Shown: piece after piece, positions 9,194 to 18,006 of the stretch | Layout: every line of letters begins with the position of its first letter | How positions within the stretch are numbered: position 1 is the stretch's first letter | DNA from: Pseudomonadota bacterium | Lineage (GTDB): Bacteria > Pseudomonadota > Gammaproteobacteria > Burkholderiales > Burkholderiaceae_C | NCBI GenBank assembly: GCA_021808525.1 | Contig: JAKBBK010000029.1 | Coordinates: 1-36,012 of the forward strand | Direction of reading: 5' to 3' | DNA length: 36,012 nucleotides | Position numbers and translations under genes: made by a program | The notes under the pieces: model-generated | What the model was told of the DNA's origin: nothing | Databases searched by the model: none | What the model saw: the letters and a program-made list of their open reading frames with translations, nothing else

Positions 9194-11380
9194 TCAGCCA
9201 ATCTTGAACCGGGACACCGACTCGCGCAGCACCTCGGCCACGCGCGCCAGTTCCGCCACCAGTTCCGCGGTGGAGCGCGTGCCGTCGCCGGTCTGCTCGG
9301 TCACGGCGAAGATGTGCTGGATGCTCGTGGCCACCTGGTTGGCGGCCTGCGCCTCGGTCAGCGCCTGGTGCGAGATGCGTTCGATCAGCTCGGCCAGCTG
9401 GCGCGAAACGCGGTCGATCTCCGACAGCGCGGCGCCGGCGCTGTCCGAAAGGCGCGCGCCCTCGACCACCCCCTGGGTGCTCTTTTCCATGGCCGCCACC
9501 GCGTCCTGGGTGTCGGTCTGGATGGTGCGCACCAGCGCGGCGATCTGCTTGGTCGCCTCGGCCGAGCGTTCGGCCAGGCGCTGCACCTCCTCGGCCACCA
9601 CCGAGAAGCCGCGGCCCGCGTCGCCCGCGGAGGCGGCCTGGATGGCCGCGTTGAGCGCCAGCACGTTGGTCTGCTCGGTCAGGTCGGAGATCAGCTCGGT
9701 GATCTCGCCGATCTCCTGCGAGGATTCGCCCAGGCGCTTGATGCGCTTGGAGGTGTCCTGGATCTGGCTCCGGATGGCATTCATGCCCTCGATGGAGTTG
9801 CGCACCGCCAGCAGGCCCTGCTCGGCGGCGTCCAGGGACTGGCGCGCCACGGTGGAGGACTGCTGCGCCTGCGCCGACACCGAGTTGATGCGCTCGGCCA
9901 TGTCCAGCACCGAGCGTCCGGTCTCGCGGATCTCGATCAGCTGCTGCTCGGAGGAACGCAGCAGGTCCCCGGCGGTGGTCTGCGCCTGGCCGGAGGAGCG
10001 TCGCACCTGCTCGGCCGAACGTTGCACCTGCGCCACGAGGCTGCGCAGCTCTTCCACCGTGTAGTTCACCGAGTCGGCGATGGCGCCGGTGATGTCCTCG
10101 GTCACCGTGGCCTCCTGGGTCAGGTCGCCCTCGGCCACGTTCTGCAGTTCGTTCATCAGGCGAAGAATGGCCGCCTGGTTCGCCTCGTTGCTGCGCCGGG
10201 CTTCCTGTTCCTGGCTCTCGGCGCGGCGGCGTTCGCGTTCGGACTGCAGCGCGCGCTCACGCGATGCCTGCACGTACAGCCGGCCCAGGCCGAGCAGCGC
10301 CAGCACGGCCAGCAGCGCGGCCGCGACCAGTACCCACAGTTCGACGCTGCCCACGCCGGCCTGCGAGGAGTAGCGCGCCTGGAGGTCCTGCAGCCCGCTC
10401 AGCAGGGAACCCGAGTCGTGCAGCACCGCGGTCTGCGCGAGACGGGCGCTGCTCAGGCTCTGCAGGTTGCCCAGGATGCGCTGGGCGAGACCGGATACGT
10501 CGCCGAAGGCCTTGAGCAGGCCCTCGACCTGCGCGCGCGCCTCGCCGTGCACGGGGCTGAGCTGCAGGTTGGCGTCGCCCTGGTCCAGGCCCTTGGCCAG
10601 TTGCTCGAAGGTCTGCAGGTCGCGTCCCAGCGCGAACACCGCTTCCGGGCTGATGCCTTGATAGGACAGGAATTCGTTGGCCGACTTGCCGATGCGCTGG
10701 GTGAGCATCTCCAGTTGTGCCGCCGCGGCCACGTCGGAGCCGCCGGCGCCCTGCTGCAGCAGCAGCGAGGTCAGGGTCTGCGCGCCCTGCAGCAGCGAGT
10801 CCGACTGCCGGCTGATGGTGCGCAGGGCATCGTTGGTCTGGGTCAGCACCGACTGCATGTTCACCACCACCCGCGCGTTCTTCACGGTGGCGTCGACCAT
10901 CGGCGTCACCGAGTTCAGCTGCGAGCCGCCGGCGTGCAGCGTGTCGTCGGCGTGCAGGCGCCGCAGGTCGCCCTCCAGGGCGTCCGCGCTGGCCTGCAGC
11001 TCTCCGAAGCCTTCCTTGGAACCCAGCAGCGCCGCGCTGACCGACTTGGCCACGCGCTGCGACTGCATCAGCGCGTCGCCCGAGGTGTTGAGCAGGCGCG
11101 CCGACGACGAGGTGATGCGCAGCGTGGCCGCCAGGCCCACCGCCACCAGCAGGACCGCGACGATCAGCAGCGCCACCAGCAGGCGTTGCTGGCGCTGCAG
11201 CGGCAGGTGGCCGATCAGCGGAAGGCGCCGGATGGCCTGGTCGCCGCTGCCTTCCTCGACGTCGCGCTGGTCCTGCATCGCCGCCGACAGCGTGGCGCCG
11301 CCCACGGTGACGTCGCTGGCGGCGAAGGCGGTGGCCTCCGCCGACGGGCGCTTGGAGGAGAACAGGGAAAACAATGCCAT
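9194..11380 (-). CDS. pilJ: PilJ: methyl-accepting chemotaxis protein for twitching motility
   Basis: This 728-residue inner-membrane chemoreceptor is the expected sensor of the Pil-Chp system. It has a cytoplasmic N-terminal segment, TM1 (about 67-87), a large periplasmic region of the PilJ type, TM2 (about 346-369), a HAMP-like linker and a C-terminal signalling domain. That domain carries the hairpin-tip motif [21 protein letters not shown] near residue 566. It is longer than Pseudomonas PilJ, largely because of the N-terminal segment. I chose the ATG at 11380 because GGAG stands a few bases upstream; the longer open frame runs antiparallel into pilI and is not protein-like. It lies 52 bases after pilI and 54 before chpA. 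Confidence 0.95.
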   Translation of the reverse strand: MALFSLFSSKRPSAEATAFAASDVTVGGATLSAAMQDQRDVEEGSGDQAIRRLPLIGHLPLQRQQRLLVALLIVAVLLVAVGLAATLRITSSSARLLNTSGDALMQSQRVAKSVSAALLGSKEGFGELQASADALEGDLRRLHADDTLHAGGSQLNSVTPMVDATVKNARVVVNMQSVLTQTNDALRTISRQSDSLLQGAQTLTSLLLQQGAGGSDVAAAAQLEMLTQRIGKSANEFLSYQGISPEAVFALGRDLQTFEQLAKGLDQGDANLQLSPVHGEARAQVEGLLKAFGDVSGLAQRILGNLQSLSSARLAQTAVLHDSGSLLSGLQDLQARYSSQAGVGSVELWVLVAAALLAVLALLGLGRLYVQASRERALQSERERRRAESQEQEARRSNEANQAAILRLMNELQNVAEGDLTQEATVTEDITGAIADSVNYTVEELRSLVAQVQRSAEQVRRSSGQAQTTAGDLLRSSEQQLIEIRETGRSVLDMAERINSVSAQAQQSSTVARQSLDAAEQGLLAVRNSIEGMNAIRSQIQDTSKRIKRLGESSQEIGEITELISDLTEQTNVLALNAAIQAASAGDAGRGFSVVAEEVQRLAERSAEATKQIAALVRTIQTDTQDAVAAMEKSTQGVVEGARLSDSAGAALSEIDRVSRQLAELIERISHQALTEAQAANQVATSIQHIFAVTEQTGDGTRSTAELVAELARVAEVLRESVSRFKIG

Positions 11381-11432
11381 GACTGCTCCGAAGGGATCGA
11401 AGGGGGAATGGACGATGGGCGTGCGGGGGCGC

Positions 11433-11954
11433 TCAGGCCACCTGCAGGAATCGCCGATCCTGCGAAAGCAGGGCCAGGTTGAGTTCGCGCCAGACCTGCC
11501 CGCTGCCGTCGCGCAACTGCGCGCCCAGCCAGGGGGGGGCCGGCGGCGCGGTGCCGGTCTCCGGCGTGAACTGCGCGGGCATGCGCAGGCCCGCCAGCTG
11601 GTCGACCAGCAGCGCGCAGTTGATGTCCAGGCGCGGAGAGAACTGCACCAGGCGGCTGTGCGCGCCGGCGCGCGACATCGCATCCGTCTCGGCGTCGCCC
11701 AGGAAGCCGGCCAGGTCCACCACCCCGCACAGCACTCCACGCAGATTGAGCAGCCCGGCGAACCAGGGGTGGGCGTGGGGCAGCGGTGTCGGAGGCTCCC
11801 AGCTGGAGATCTCGCCCGACTGGCCCAGCGGCAGCAGCAGGTGGTGCGAGCCGGCGACCACGGCCAGCCAGCGCGATTCGCTGCGGGTCTGCTGCGCGCC
11901 CTGCAGGCGTGCCGCCAGACGGCCCTGGAATTCGATCAGCGAGCTCTTTGCCAT
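11433..11954 (-). CDS. pilI: PilI: CheW-like adaptor of the Pil-Chp system
   Basis: This 173-residue CheW-fold protein should couple PilJ to ChpA. Recognisable features are the N-terminal block [47 protein letters not shown] (the most conserved CheW stretch), and a C-terminal VDQLAGLR segment. The protein is of normal length with no membrane segment or signal peptide. It sits 13 bases downstream of pilH and upstream of pilJ, the standard order in this operon. Confidence 0.92.
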   Translation of the reverse strand: MAKSSLIEFQGRLAARLQGAQQTRSESRWLAVVAGSHHLLLPLGQSGEISSWEPPTPLPHAHPWFAGLLNLRGVLCGVVDLAGFLGDAETDAMSRAGAHSRLVQFSPRLDINCALLVDQLAGLRMPAQFTPETGTAPPAPPWLGAQLRDGSGQVWRELNLALLSQDRRFLQVA

Positions 11955-11967
11955 GGGCCGGATGGGG

Positions 11968-12333
11968 TCAGTTCAAGGCCATGATCTTGCTCAGCAGGTC
12001 GTGCGGATCGACCGGCTTGGTGACGTAGTCGCGGGCTCCCTGGCGCATCGCCCACAGCTTGTCGGTTTCCTGGCTCTTGCTGGTGCACACGATGATGGGC
12101 AGTTCCCGGTAGGCCGGGTTGCGGGTGATCTGGCGCGTGAGCTGGAAGCCGTTGAGCCCCGGCATCACGATGTCCATCAGCACCAGGTCCGGCCGTTCCT
12201 GCTCGATCGCGGCCAGCGCCTGCTCGCCATTCTCGGCGGTGCGCACCACGTATCCGTTCTTGTTCAGGAGGTCGGACAGGAAGTACAACTCGGTGCGGGA
12301 GTCGTCGACGATCAGGATCTTGCGGATGCTCAT
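11968..12333 (-). CDS. pilH: PilH: single-domain response regulator
   Basis: This 121-residue stand-alone receiver domain has the acidic pair in ILIVDDSR (Asp10/Asp11), the phospho-acceptor Asp54 in LMDIVMPG, and Lys106 in VTKPVDP. There is no output domain. In characterised Pil-Chp systems PilH acts with PilG on the pilus motors and is linked to retraction or adaptation. Its ATG overlaps the pilG stop codon (ATGA), so the two are translationally coupled. The PilG/PilH assignment rests on gene order and on the DIVMPGLNGF block. Confidence 0.93.
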   Translation of the reverse strand: MSIRKILIVDDSRTELYFLSDLLNKNGYVVRTAENGEQALAAIEQERPDLVLMDIVMPGLNGFQLTRQITRNPAYRELPIIVCTSKSQETDKLWAMRQGARDYVTKPVDPHDLLSKIMALN

Positions 12334-12761
12334 GATTGGGCCGGTTTGACGCTCGGGGCGCCCGAGCCGGGCGCATGCGCGCTCTGGCGGTGCAGATTCA
12401 CCGCCTGCAGCAACTGGTCTTTGGTGAAGGGCTTGGTCAGGTAGGCCTCGGCGCCCACCATGCGCCCGCGCGCCTTGTCGAACACGCCGTCCTTGGAGGA
12501 CAGCATGACCACCGGGATCGAGGCATGCCGCGGGCTGCGCTTGATGATGGCCACCGTCTGGTATCCGTCCAGGCGCGGCATCAACACGTCGCAGAAGATG
12601 AGGTCCGGCATCGTGTCGTTGACCTTGGACAACGCGTCGAATCCGTCCTCGGACAACAATACCTCGAAACCGGCTTGTTTGAGGAAGATCTCCGCGCTGC
12701 GCCGGATCGTGTTGCTGTCGTCGATCACCAGGACCTTGAACGAAGCGGGTGCCGTGCTCAA
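12330..12761 (-). CDS. pilG: PilG: single-domain response regulator, TTG start
   Basis: This 143-residue receiver protein has Asp14/Asp15 in VLVIDDSNTIRRSAE, phospho-acceptor Asp58 in FCDVLMPRLDG, and Lys110 in LTKPFTK, followed by a short Pro/Ala tail. PilG is the response regulator that promotes pilus extension in characterised Pil-Chp systems. No in-frame ATG lies near the N-terminus. The start is TTG at 12761-12759, with GGAG seven to ten bases upstream, and it restores the usual family N-terminus (about seven residues before the first beta strand). The weak start codon on the first regulator of the operon may limit its level relative to PilH. Confidence 0.93.
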   Translation of the reverse strand: MSTAPASFKVLVIDDSNTIRRSAEIFLKQAGFEVLLSEDGFDALSKVNDTMPDLIFCDVLMPRLDGYQTVAIIKRSPRHASIPVVMLSSKDGVFDKARGRMVGAEAYLTKPFTKDQLLQAVNLHRQSAHAPGSGAPSVKPAQS

Positions 12762-12795
12762 GCGCTATCTCCGTGAGGCTAAGGGTGCGGTCGGT

Positions 12796-12975
12796 TCAGA
12801 TCTGCACCATTTCGAAATCGTCCTTGCGGGCGCCGCATTCCGGACAGGTCCAGTTCATGGGTACGTCGGCCCAGCGCGTTCCGGGGGCGAGGCCGCTTTC
12901 CGGATGGCCCAGCTCCTCCTGGTACACGAACCCGCAGATCAGGCACATCCAGGTCTTGAAGTCAGGTTGCGTCAC
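12796..12975 (-). CDS. rubA: Rubredoxin
   Basis: This 59-residue small iron protein carries two CxxC pairs, Cys11/Cys14 in MCLICGFVY and Cys44/Cys47 in TCPECGARK, which coordinate one Fe. Between them lies GLAPGTRWADVP, a typical rubredoxin loop. Rubredoxins transfer single electrons, for example to alkane hydroxylases or peroxide and superoxide reductases; the partner here is unknown. I chose GTG at 12975-12973, nine bases after AGAGGA; an ATG at 13007 would add residues absent from the family. It sits 34 bases upstream of pilG on the same strand, an arrangement common in Burkholderiales although no functional link to pili is established. Confidence 0.95.
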   Translation of the reverse strand: MTQPDFKTWMCLICGFVYQEELGHPESGLAPGTRWADVPMNWTCPECGARKDDFEMVQI

Positions 12976-13006
12976 AGCGTATCGTCCTCTGGCATAAGAT
13001 TCAATC

Positions 13007-13012
13007 ATTCTA
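13007..13012 (-). promoter_or_regulatory. Possible -10 element for the rubredoxin-pil-chp operon
   Basis: On the minus strand TAGAAT stands about 32 bases upstream of the rubredoxin GTG, inside the only AT-rich stretch (12990-13018) of the rubredoxin/thiD divergent spacer. It matches five of six positions of the sigma-70 -10 consensus. I find no convincing -35 at 16-18 bases. Confidence 0.35.
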
Positions 13013-13135
13013 AGAAACGGCGCTGCCGCATCTGTGGCATCGAGCCGACCGGACGGCCGAGGGCTTGACCGTTCCGGCCTGCTTTGCAGCGAATTCGTGC
13101 CGTTTCTCCCGCAGCTCCCTCTCGCGAAGCGCATC

Positions 13136-14002
13136 ATGCCTCCATCCAGCGAAGCCCCGGAATCTCCCCCCGCAGTGATGTTCCTCAACGCGGCCGACCC
13201 CAGCGGCGCGGCGGGTCTCAGTGCCGACCAGGCGGTCTGCGCGGCGGTGGGCTGCCACGCGCTGCCGGTGACCACCTCCATCTGGGTGTGCGACACCGCC
13301 GAGGTGTTCGACATCGTCGAGGTGGACGCCGACGCCGTGGTGGAGCAGGCGCGCGCCGTGCTGCAGGACGTCGAGCTGGCAGCCTGGAAAGTCGGTTTCC
13401 TGGGCAATGTGGAGGTGGTCAGCGCGGTGGCCGAACTGCTGGCCGACTACGCCCAGCTGCCCCTGGTGACCTACGTGGGCAACCTGCAGGCGCTGGAGGA
13501 ATCCCAGGTCGAGGAATACATCAAGGCCATGCAGGAACTGGTGCTGCCGCAGACCCGCGTGCTCTGCGGCAACGTGACGGCGCTGAGTCAGTTCCTGTTT
13601 CCCGAGGTCGAGCGCGAGCAGCCTCCGACCCCCGACGTGCTGATGCAGCAGGCGCAGTCCATGGGGGTGCAGTACCTGCTGGTCAGCGGAGTGCTGGTGC
13701 CCGAGAACCATGTCGAGAACGTGCTGCTGAGCCCGCGGCGCCAGCTGCTGCGCGAGCGCTTCGAGATGTTCGACGCCGGTTTCTCCGGCGCCGGCGACAC
13801 CCTCTCGGCCGCCGTGGCCTCGCTGCTGGGCACCGGCGCCAAGCTCGACCAGGCGGTGCACGAGGCCCTCGAATTCCTCGACCAGAGCCTGGATTTCGCC
13901 TATCGCCCCGGCATGGGCAACCTGGTGCCCGACCGCTTCTTCTGGGCCCAGACCGGCCCGGAAGGCGAGGGCGATTCGATTTCCCCGGTCGGCCTGCAAT
14001 AG
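13136..14002 (+). CDS. thiD: ThiD-like phosphomethylpyrimidine kinase (PfkB/ribokinase fold)
   Basis: This 288-residue protein is most similar to ThiD, which phosphorylates hydroxymethylpyrimidine (phosphate) in thiamine synthesis. The N-terminal block NAADPSGAAGLSAD matches the ThiD nucleotide/substrate signature, and FDAGFSGAGDTLSAAVASLL holds the GAGD anion hole with the catalytic Asp. Between these blocks it is diverged. The region that normally reads VVDPVM is VTYVGN, and the usual PN following the central strand is CGN. Its substrate is therefore less certain than its fold. Start chosen at ATG 13136; an in-frame extension to 13034 has no family character. It precedes hemL in the same direction by 84 bases, the usual Burkholderiales neighbour. 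No other thi gene is in the window. Confidence 0.8.
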   Translation: MPPSSEAPESPPAVMFLNAADPSGAAGLSADQAVCAAVGCHALPVTTSIWVCDTAEVFDIVEVDADAVVEQARAVLQDVELAAWKVGFLGNVEVVSAVAELLADYAQLPLVTYVGNLQALEESQVEEYIKAMQELVLPQTRVLCGNVTALSQFLFPEVEREQPPTPDVLMQQAQSMGVQYLLVSGVLVPENHVENVLLSPRRQLLRERFEMFDAGFSGAGDTLSAAVASLLGTGAKLDQAVHEALEFLDQSLDFAYRPGMGNLVPDRFFWAQTGPEGEGDSISPVGLQ

Positions 14003-14043
14003 CCACCCCAAGGCCTCGGGCCTCCTGAACTTGTTGCGACGCA

Positions 14044-14062
14044 GCACGCCGCGGCGGCGTGC
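14044..14062 (+). terminator. Hairpin between thiD-like gene and hemL
   Basis: A perfect 7-bp stem (GCACGCC / GGCGTGC) with a 5-base loop lies 41 bases after the thiD-like stop and 24 bases before the hemL ATG. It has no T-run. It may attenuate read-through or stabilise an mRNA end; a functional terminator is not shown. Confidence 0.25.
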
Positions 14063-14086
14063 GCGCCGCCCTGCCGCTCCACATCC

Positions 14087-15382
14087 ATGTCCGCTTCCGT
14101 CACCAACCAATCCCTGTTCGAGCGCGCGCAGCGCAGCATCCCCGGCGGCGTGAACTCGCCGGTGCGGGCCTTTCGCCAGGTCGGCGGGGTGCCCTGCTTC
14201 ATCGACCACGCGCAGGGCCCCTACATGTTCGACGCCGAGGGCCGGCGCTACATCGACTACATCGGCTCCTGGGGGCCGATGATCGCCGGACATGCCCATC
14301 CCGAGGTGATCGAGGCCGTGCAGCGCGCGGCCACGCGCTCGCTGTCCTTCGGCGCCCCCACCGCGGACGAGATCGAGATCGCCGAAGTCCTGCGCGAGAT
14401 CATGCCCGCGGTCGAGATGGTGCGCCTGGTGTCCAGCGGCACCGAGGCGGCCATGAGCGCGCTGCGCCTGGCGCGCGGCTTCACCGGGCGCGACGCCATC
14501 GTCAAGTTCGAGGGCTGCTACCACGGCCACGCCGACAGCCTGCTGGTCAAGGCCGGCTCGGGCCTGCTGACCTTCGGCAACCCCAGTTCGGCCGGTGTTC
14601 CGGCGGACGTGGCGGCCCATACGCTGGTGCTGGAATACAACAACATCGAGCAGATCGAGGGGCTTTTCGCCTCCCAAGGCTCGAAGATCGCCTGCGTCAT
14701 CGTCGAGCCGATCGCCGGCAACATGAACTTCGTGCGGGGCAACGCCGAGTGGCACCAGCGCCTGCGCCAGCTGTGCACCGAGCACGGCGCGCTGCTGGTG
14801 TGGGATGAGGTCATGACCGGCCTGCGCGTGGCGCTGGGCGGCGCGCAGCAGCTCTATGGCATCCGCCCCGACCTGGTGGTGCTGGGCAAGGTCATCGGCG
14901 GAGGCATGCCCATGGCTGCCTTCGGCGGTCGCGCCGAGGTCATGCAGCGCCTGTCGCCCCTGGGCGCGGTCTACCAGGCTGGCACGCTGTCGGGCAACCC
15001 GGTGGCCGTGGCAGCGGGCCTGGCGCAGTTGCGCATCGTGCGCCGCCCCGGTTTCTACGAGGCCCTGGGAGCCGCCACGCGGCGCCTGATGCAGGGCCTG
15101 GAGCGTGCCGCCGAGCACCGCGGCCTGAACCTGCGCACCGACTGCGAGGGCGGGATGTTCGGCTTGTATTTCGCCGATTCGGTGCCTGCGAGCTACGCCG
15201 AGGTCGCGCGCGCCGACCTGGAGGCCTTCAAGGTCTTCTTCCACGCGATGCTCGAGCGCGGCGTGTACCTGGCCCCGAGCATGTTCGAGGCCGGTTTTGT
15301 CTCCAGCACCCACGACGACGCGGTGATCGAGGCCACGCTGAACGCCGCCGACGCCGCCCTCGCCGTGCTCGCCAAGGGATAG
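14087..15382 (+). CDS. hemL: Glutamate-1-semialdehyde 2,1-aminomutase
   Basis: This PLP enzyme converts glutamate-1-semialdehyde to 5-aminolevulinate in the C5 route of haem and tetrapyrrole synthesis. The 431-residue protein has the family opening [17 protein letters not shown], substrate-loop residues in [29 protein letters not shown], the [16 protein letters not shown] block, and Lys268 in [12 protein letters not shown] as the Schiff-base lysine. The length is standard. It follows the thiD-like gene and converges with mtgA, leaving only 10 bases between stops. Tetrapyrrole supply is relevant to the B12-dependent reductase further right, although the genes are far apart. Confidence 0.97.
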   Translation: MSASVTNQSLFERAQRSIPGGVNSPVRAFRQVGGVPCFIDHAQGPYMFDAEGRRYIDYIGSWGPMIAGHAHPEVIEAVQRAATRSLSFGAPTADEIEIAEVLREIMPAVEMVRLVSSGTEAAMSALRLARGFTGRDAIVKFEGCYHGHADSLLVKAGSGLLTFGNPSSAGVPADVAAHTLVLEYNNIEQIEGLFASQGSKIACVIVEPIAGNMNFVRGNAEWHQRLRQLCTEHGALLVWDEVMTGLRVALGGAQQLYGIRPDLVVLGKVIGGGMPMAAFGGRAEVMQRLSPLGAVYQAGTLSGNPVAVAAGLAQLRIVRRPGFYEALGAATRRLMQGLERAAEHRGLNLRTDCEGGMFGLYFADSVPASYAEVARADLEAFKVFFHAMLERGVYLAPSMFEAGFVSSTHDDAVIEATLNAADAALAVLAKG

Positions 15383-15392
15383 GGCCCGGGTC

Positions 15393-16130
15393 TCAGCGCG
15401 GCACCTGTGCGTCGCGCGCCCTCGCGGCGATGGTGTAGCTGCGCCGGTCGATGTAGGGGCCGTACAGGTGGTGCTGGAAAAAGTGCGGCGCCGGCAGCAT
15501 CACCGCCAGGCGCGCGGCCTGCAGCGGCGACAGGCGCGCGGCAGGAATGTGGAAATACTGCTGCGAGGCGGCCTGCGCGCCGTACACGCCGTCGCCCCAC
15601 TCGACGCTGTTCAGGTACATCTCCAGGATGCGTCGCTTGTCCAGCAGCAGCTCGAGCATGCCGGTGATCACCAGCTCCTGGCCCTTGCGCAGGTAGCTGC
15701 GCTCGGGCGACAGGAACAGGTTCTTGGCCAGTTGCTGGGTGATCGTGGAGCCGCCGACGATGCGGTGGTCACGCTCCACGCGGCGCGAGTGGTCGCGGAT
15801 CCAAGCCTCGCGCAGCGCCTTCCAGTCCACCCCCGGGTTGTGCAGGAAGGTGGCGTCCTCGGAAGCCACCACGGCGCGCTTGATCCAGGGGCTGAGGCGC
15901 TCGTAGGGCACCCACTCGTGGTGCCACTCCACCTTCTCCCTTCCATGCAGCATGCGCAGTTGCGCGGCGCGCATGAAGGCGGTGTCGCGCACCGGCAGCA
16001 CCGCCCACAGCGCGATGCGCAGCGCGAAATACGCCTGCAGGACCAGCAGCGAGCACAGGGCCAGCAGCAGCAGCCGGCCCAGCGGCGGGCGGTTTCGCGG
16101 GGTGCGGCGCGCGGTCTGGTTCGCGGGCAT
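15393..16130 (-). CDS. mtgA: Monofunctional biosynthetic peptidoglycan transglycosylase
   Basis: This family GT51 glycosyltransferase polymerises lipid II into glycan strands at the inner membrane. The 245-residue protein has a basic cytoplasmic N-terminus, one TM anchor (about 18-43), then the GT51 motifs: VVASEDATFLHNPGVD (catalytic Glu91), RIVGGSTITQQLAKNLFLS, RKGQELVITGMLELLLDKRRILEMYLN and EWGDGVYGAQAASQQYF. There is no transpeptidase domain, so it is MtgA and not a class A PBP. I chose the ATG at 16130, preceded by GAGG; the gene follows aroE by 20 bases. The longer open frame to 16232 lies inside aroE. Confidence 0.96.
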   Translation of the reverse strand: MPANQTARRTPRNRPPLGRLLLLALCSLLVLQAYFALRIALWAVLPVRDTAFMRAAQLRMLHGREKVEWHHEWVPYERLSPWIKRAVVASEDATFLHNPGVDWKALREAWIRDHSRRVERDHRIVGGSTITQQLAKNLFLSPERSYLRKGQELVITGMLELLLDKRRILEMYLNSVEWGDGVYGAQAASQQYFHIPAARLSPLQAARLAVMLPAPHFFQHHLYGPYIDRRSYTIAARARDAQVPR

Positions 16131-16150
16131 GGCGGAGGCCTCGGCTCGGT

Positions 16151-17014
16151 TCAGGAAGCGCGTGCCTGCGCATCGAGCTCCGCGCGCAACTGGCGCAGCA
16201 CCGGCTCGGTGCGCACCTGCAGCCCGCGCCACAACGTGAAGCTCTCGGCCGCCTGTTCCACCAGCATGCCCAGGCCGTCGTGGGCATGCGCGCCGGCCTC
16301 GCGCGCCAGCAGCATGAAGGGGGTGGGGCGGGCCCCGTACATCATGTCGTAGGCCAGCGCGCCCGCCTGCAGCACCCCGGGAGGCAACTGCGGCAGCTCA
16401 CCTGCCAGCGAGCCGGCGGTGGCGTGGATCACCAGCGCATGCCCGCGGCCCGGGCACGCACTGGCGCGCAGCGCGCAACCCTGCGCCGAGGCCTTCGCGG
16501 CGTGACGGCGCACCAGTTGCTGCGCGCGCTCCGGGCTGCGGTTCCAGACCTCCACCACGCTCGTGCCGCCGTCCAGCAGCGCGCCCAGCACCCCGCTGGC
16601 GGCACCCCCCGCGCCCAGCAGCAGCACATCGAGTCCGTGCAGTGCCGCCTGCGGCTCGCGCCCGAGCAGGCGCGCCAGATCTCGCACCAGCCCCACGCCG
16701 TCGGTGTTGTCGCCCCACAGCCTGCCGTGGGCATCCCACCCCAGCGTGTTCGCCGCGCCGGCCAGCTCGGCTCGGGGCGACAGGCTGGAGGCGGCGCGCG
16801 CCGCCTCGAACTTGAAGGGGACGGTCACGTTGCAGCCCATGCCGCCCTGGGCCCGCAGGTCGGCCAGCGCGGCCTCGAAGCCGCCCAGGGGGACCAGCCG
16901 ACGCTCGTAGCGCAGAGACTGGCCGCCTTGCGCGGCGAAGAGTTCATGGATGCGCGGCGAGCGGCTGTGCTGCACCGGGTTGCCGAGCACGGCGTACAGG
17001 TCGGGAGCGGACAT
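16151..17014 (-). CDS. aroE: Shikimate dehydrogenase (NADP+)
   Basis: AroE reduces 3-dehydroshikimate to shikimate in aromatic amino acid synthesis. The 287-residue protein has the substrate pocket GNPVQHSRSPRIHELFA, NVTVPFK with catalytic Lys68, GDNTDG with Asp105, and the NADP-binding LLLGAGGAASGV (about 131-142). The C-terminal half contains AYDMMYGARPTPFMLLAREAGA and GLGMLVEQAAESFTLW, both typical of AroE. Its ATG shares one base with the stop of the upstream TonB-like gene (TGATG), and mtgA follows within 20 bases. It is full length. Confidence 0.96.
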   Translation of the reverse strand: MSAPDLYAVLGNPVQHSRSPRIHELFAAQGGQSLRYERRLVPLGGFEAALADLRAQGGMGCNVTVPFKFEAARAASSLSPRAELAGAANTLGWDAHGRLWGDNTDGVGLVRDLARLLGREPQAALHGLDVLLLGAGGAASGVLGALLDGGTSVVEVWNRSPERAQQLVRRHAAKASAQGCALRASACPGRGHALVIHATAGSLAGELPQLPPGVLQAGALAYDMMYGARPTPFMLLAREAGAHAHDGLGMLVEQAAESFTLWRGLQVRTEPVLRQLRAELDAQARAS

Positions 17015-17985
17015 CAGGAGCGCTTGGCGACAGGGTGGGGTGCCGGGGCGGGCGCGACGGCGGGGCGTGGAGCGGTGGTGCCCATGGCGCTGGTGCCCGT
17101 GGCCGCCGCGGGCGCGGCGTCGGCGCGCATCTCGGTGCTCAGCGCGCCTTCGCGGGTGAAGTCGAAGCCGGCGATCACCACGATCTGGTCCGCCTCGCGG
17201 CGCATGGTCGCGTCGAAACCCCCGAAGGGCTGCGCGGCCTGCACGATGGCACGCGCCATGCGGTCCAGCAGCGCATCGCCCGAGCCGCGCACCACCTGGG
17301 CGCGCAGCACGTGTCCGGAGGCGTCCACGGTGATCTCCATGATCAGGCGCCCGTAGAGCTTGTGGCCGTCGCGCTGCGGAAAATCGGCGGTGCCCAGGCG
17401 CTCGATCTTCTCGCGCATGTGGTCGTAGTACAGGGCGTAGGGCACGCTGCGCGTGCTCGGGCCCACGAATCGTCTGCGCGGACTGGCGTTGTTGCGCTCG
17501 ATGCGCCTCTGGATGGCGCCGATCAGGTCCAGCAGCTCGCGGTGCTGGTCTTCCAGGCTGCTGCGCTGCTGCTGCGAGGCCGGGTGATCCTGCAGTGCCT
17601 GCTGCAGGGTCACGATCTGGCTGTGCGCCACGCTCAGGATCTGGCGTTCGCGCTGCTCCAGGCGTTGCAGCATGGTCTGCGCCTCGTGCGCTGCGTTGCC
17701 TGCCTGCAGGCGTGGGGCGGCCGGAAGCGGGGTGGCGGCCAGCCCGGCACGCGCCGTGCCGCCGCCGTCCAGATCGGCCTGCGCCAGCGCCTGCGGCTTG
17801 TCCGGGGCGGTGGGGCTGGCGCTGTTGACCAGCACCACCGTGAGGGGCGGGTTCTCGAAGGCGCGCTGCATCGCCCGCGGCACGCCCAGGCGCAGGCCCA
17901 GCAGCACCAGGTGCGCGGCCAGCGAGATGCCCAGTGCCCATTGCAGGGGGCTCAGGCGCAGTCGCGGACGGGAGGGGGCGGGCAT
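17014..17985 (-). CDS. TonB-like energy transducer family protein
   Basis: This 323-residue protein has a short basic N-terminus, one TM segment (about 15-35, LQWALGISLAAHLVLLGLRLG), a periplasmic stretch with a Gln/Glu/Arg-rich helical section (about 100-170), and a C-terminal TonB-type domain (about 185-270). That domain includes YDHMREKIERLGTADFP, LYGRLIMEITVDASGHV and RMARAIVQAAQPF. After the TonB domain comes an unusual 35-residue Ala/Pro/Thr tail. No exbB or exbD is nearby. It lies between rnb and aroE, a placement seen in other Burkholderiales. A cell-envelope or TolA-like role is possible; a classical iron-uptake role is not supported by the context. Confidence 0.75.
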   Translation of the reverse strand: MPAPSRPRLRLSPLQWALGISLAAHLVLLGLRLGVPRAMQRAFENPPLTVVLVNSASPTAPDKPQALAQADLDGGGTARAGLAATPLPAAPRLQAGNAAHEAQTMLQRLEQRERQILSVAHSQIVTLQQALQDHPASQQQRSSLEDQHRELLDLIGAIQRRIERNNASPRRRFVGPSTRSVPYALYYDHMREKIERLGTADFPQRDGHKLYGRLIMEITVDASGHVLRAQVVRGSGDALLDRMARAIVQAAQPFGGFDATMRREADQIVVIAGFDFTREGALSTEMRADAAPAAATGTSAMGTTAPRPAVAPAPAPHPVAKRS

Positions 17986-18006
17986 GGCAGGGGCGTGGGG
18001 CGGAGC

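Noticed and set aside
2828-11482. A 2884-residue open frame on the plus strand opposite chpA and pilJ
   Set aside because: It is antisense to two well-recognised genes. GC-rich DNA lacks stops in such frames; the translation is His/Arg/Gln/Gly-rich with no domains.
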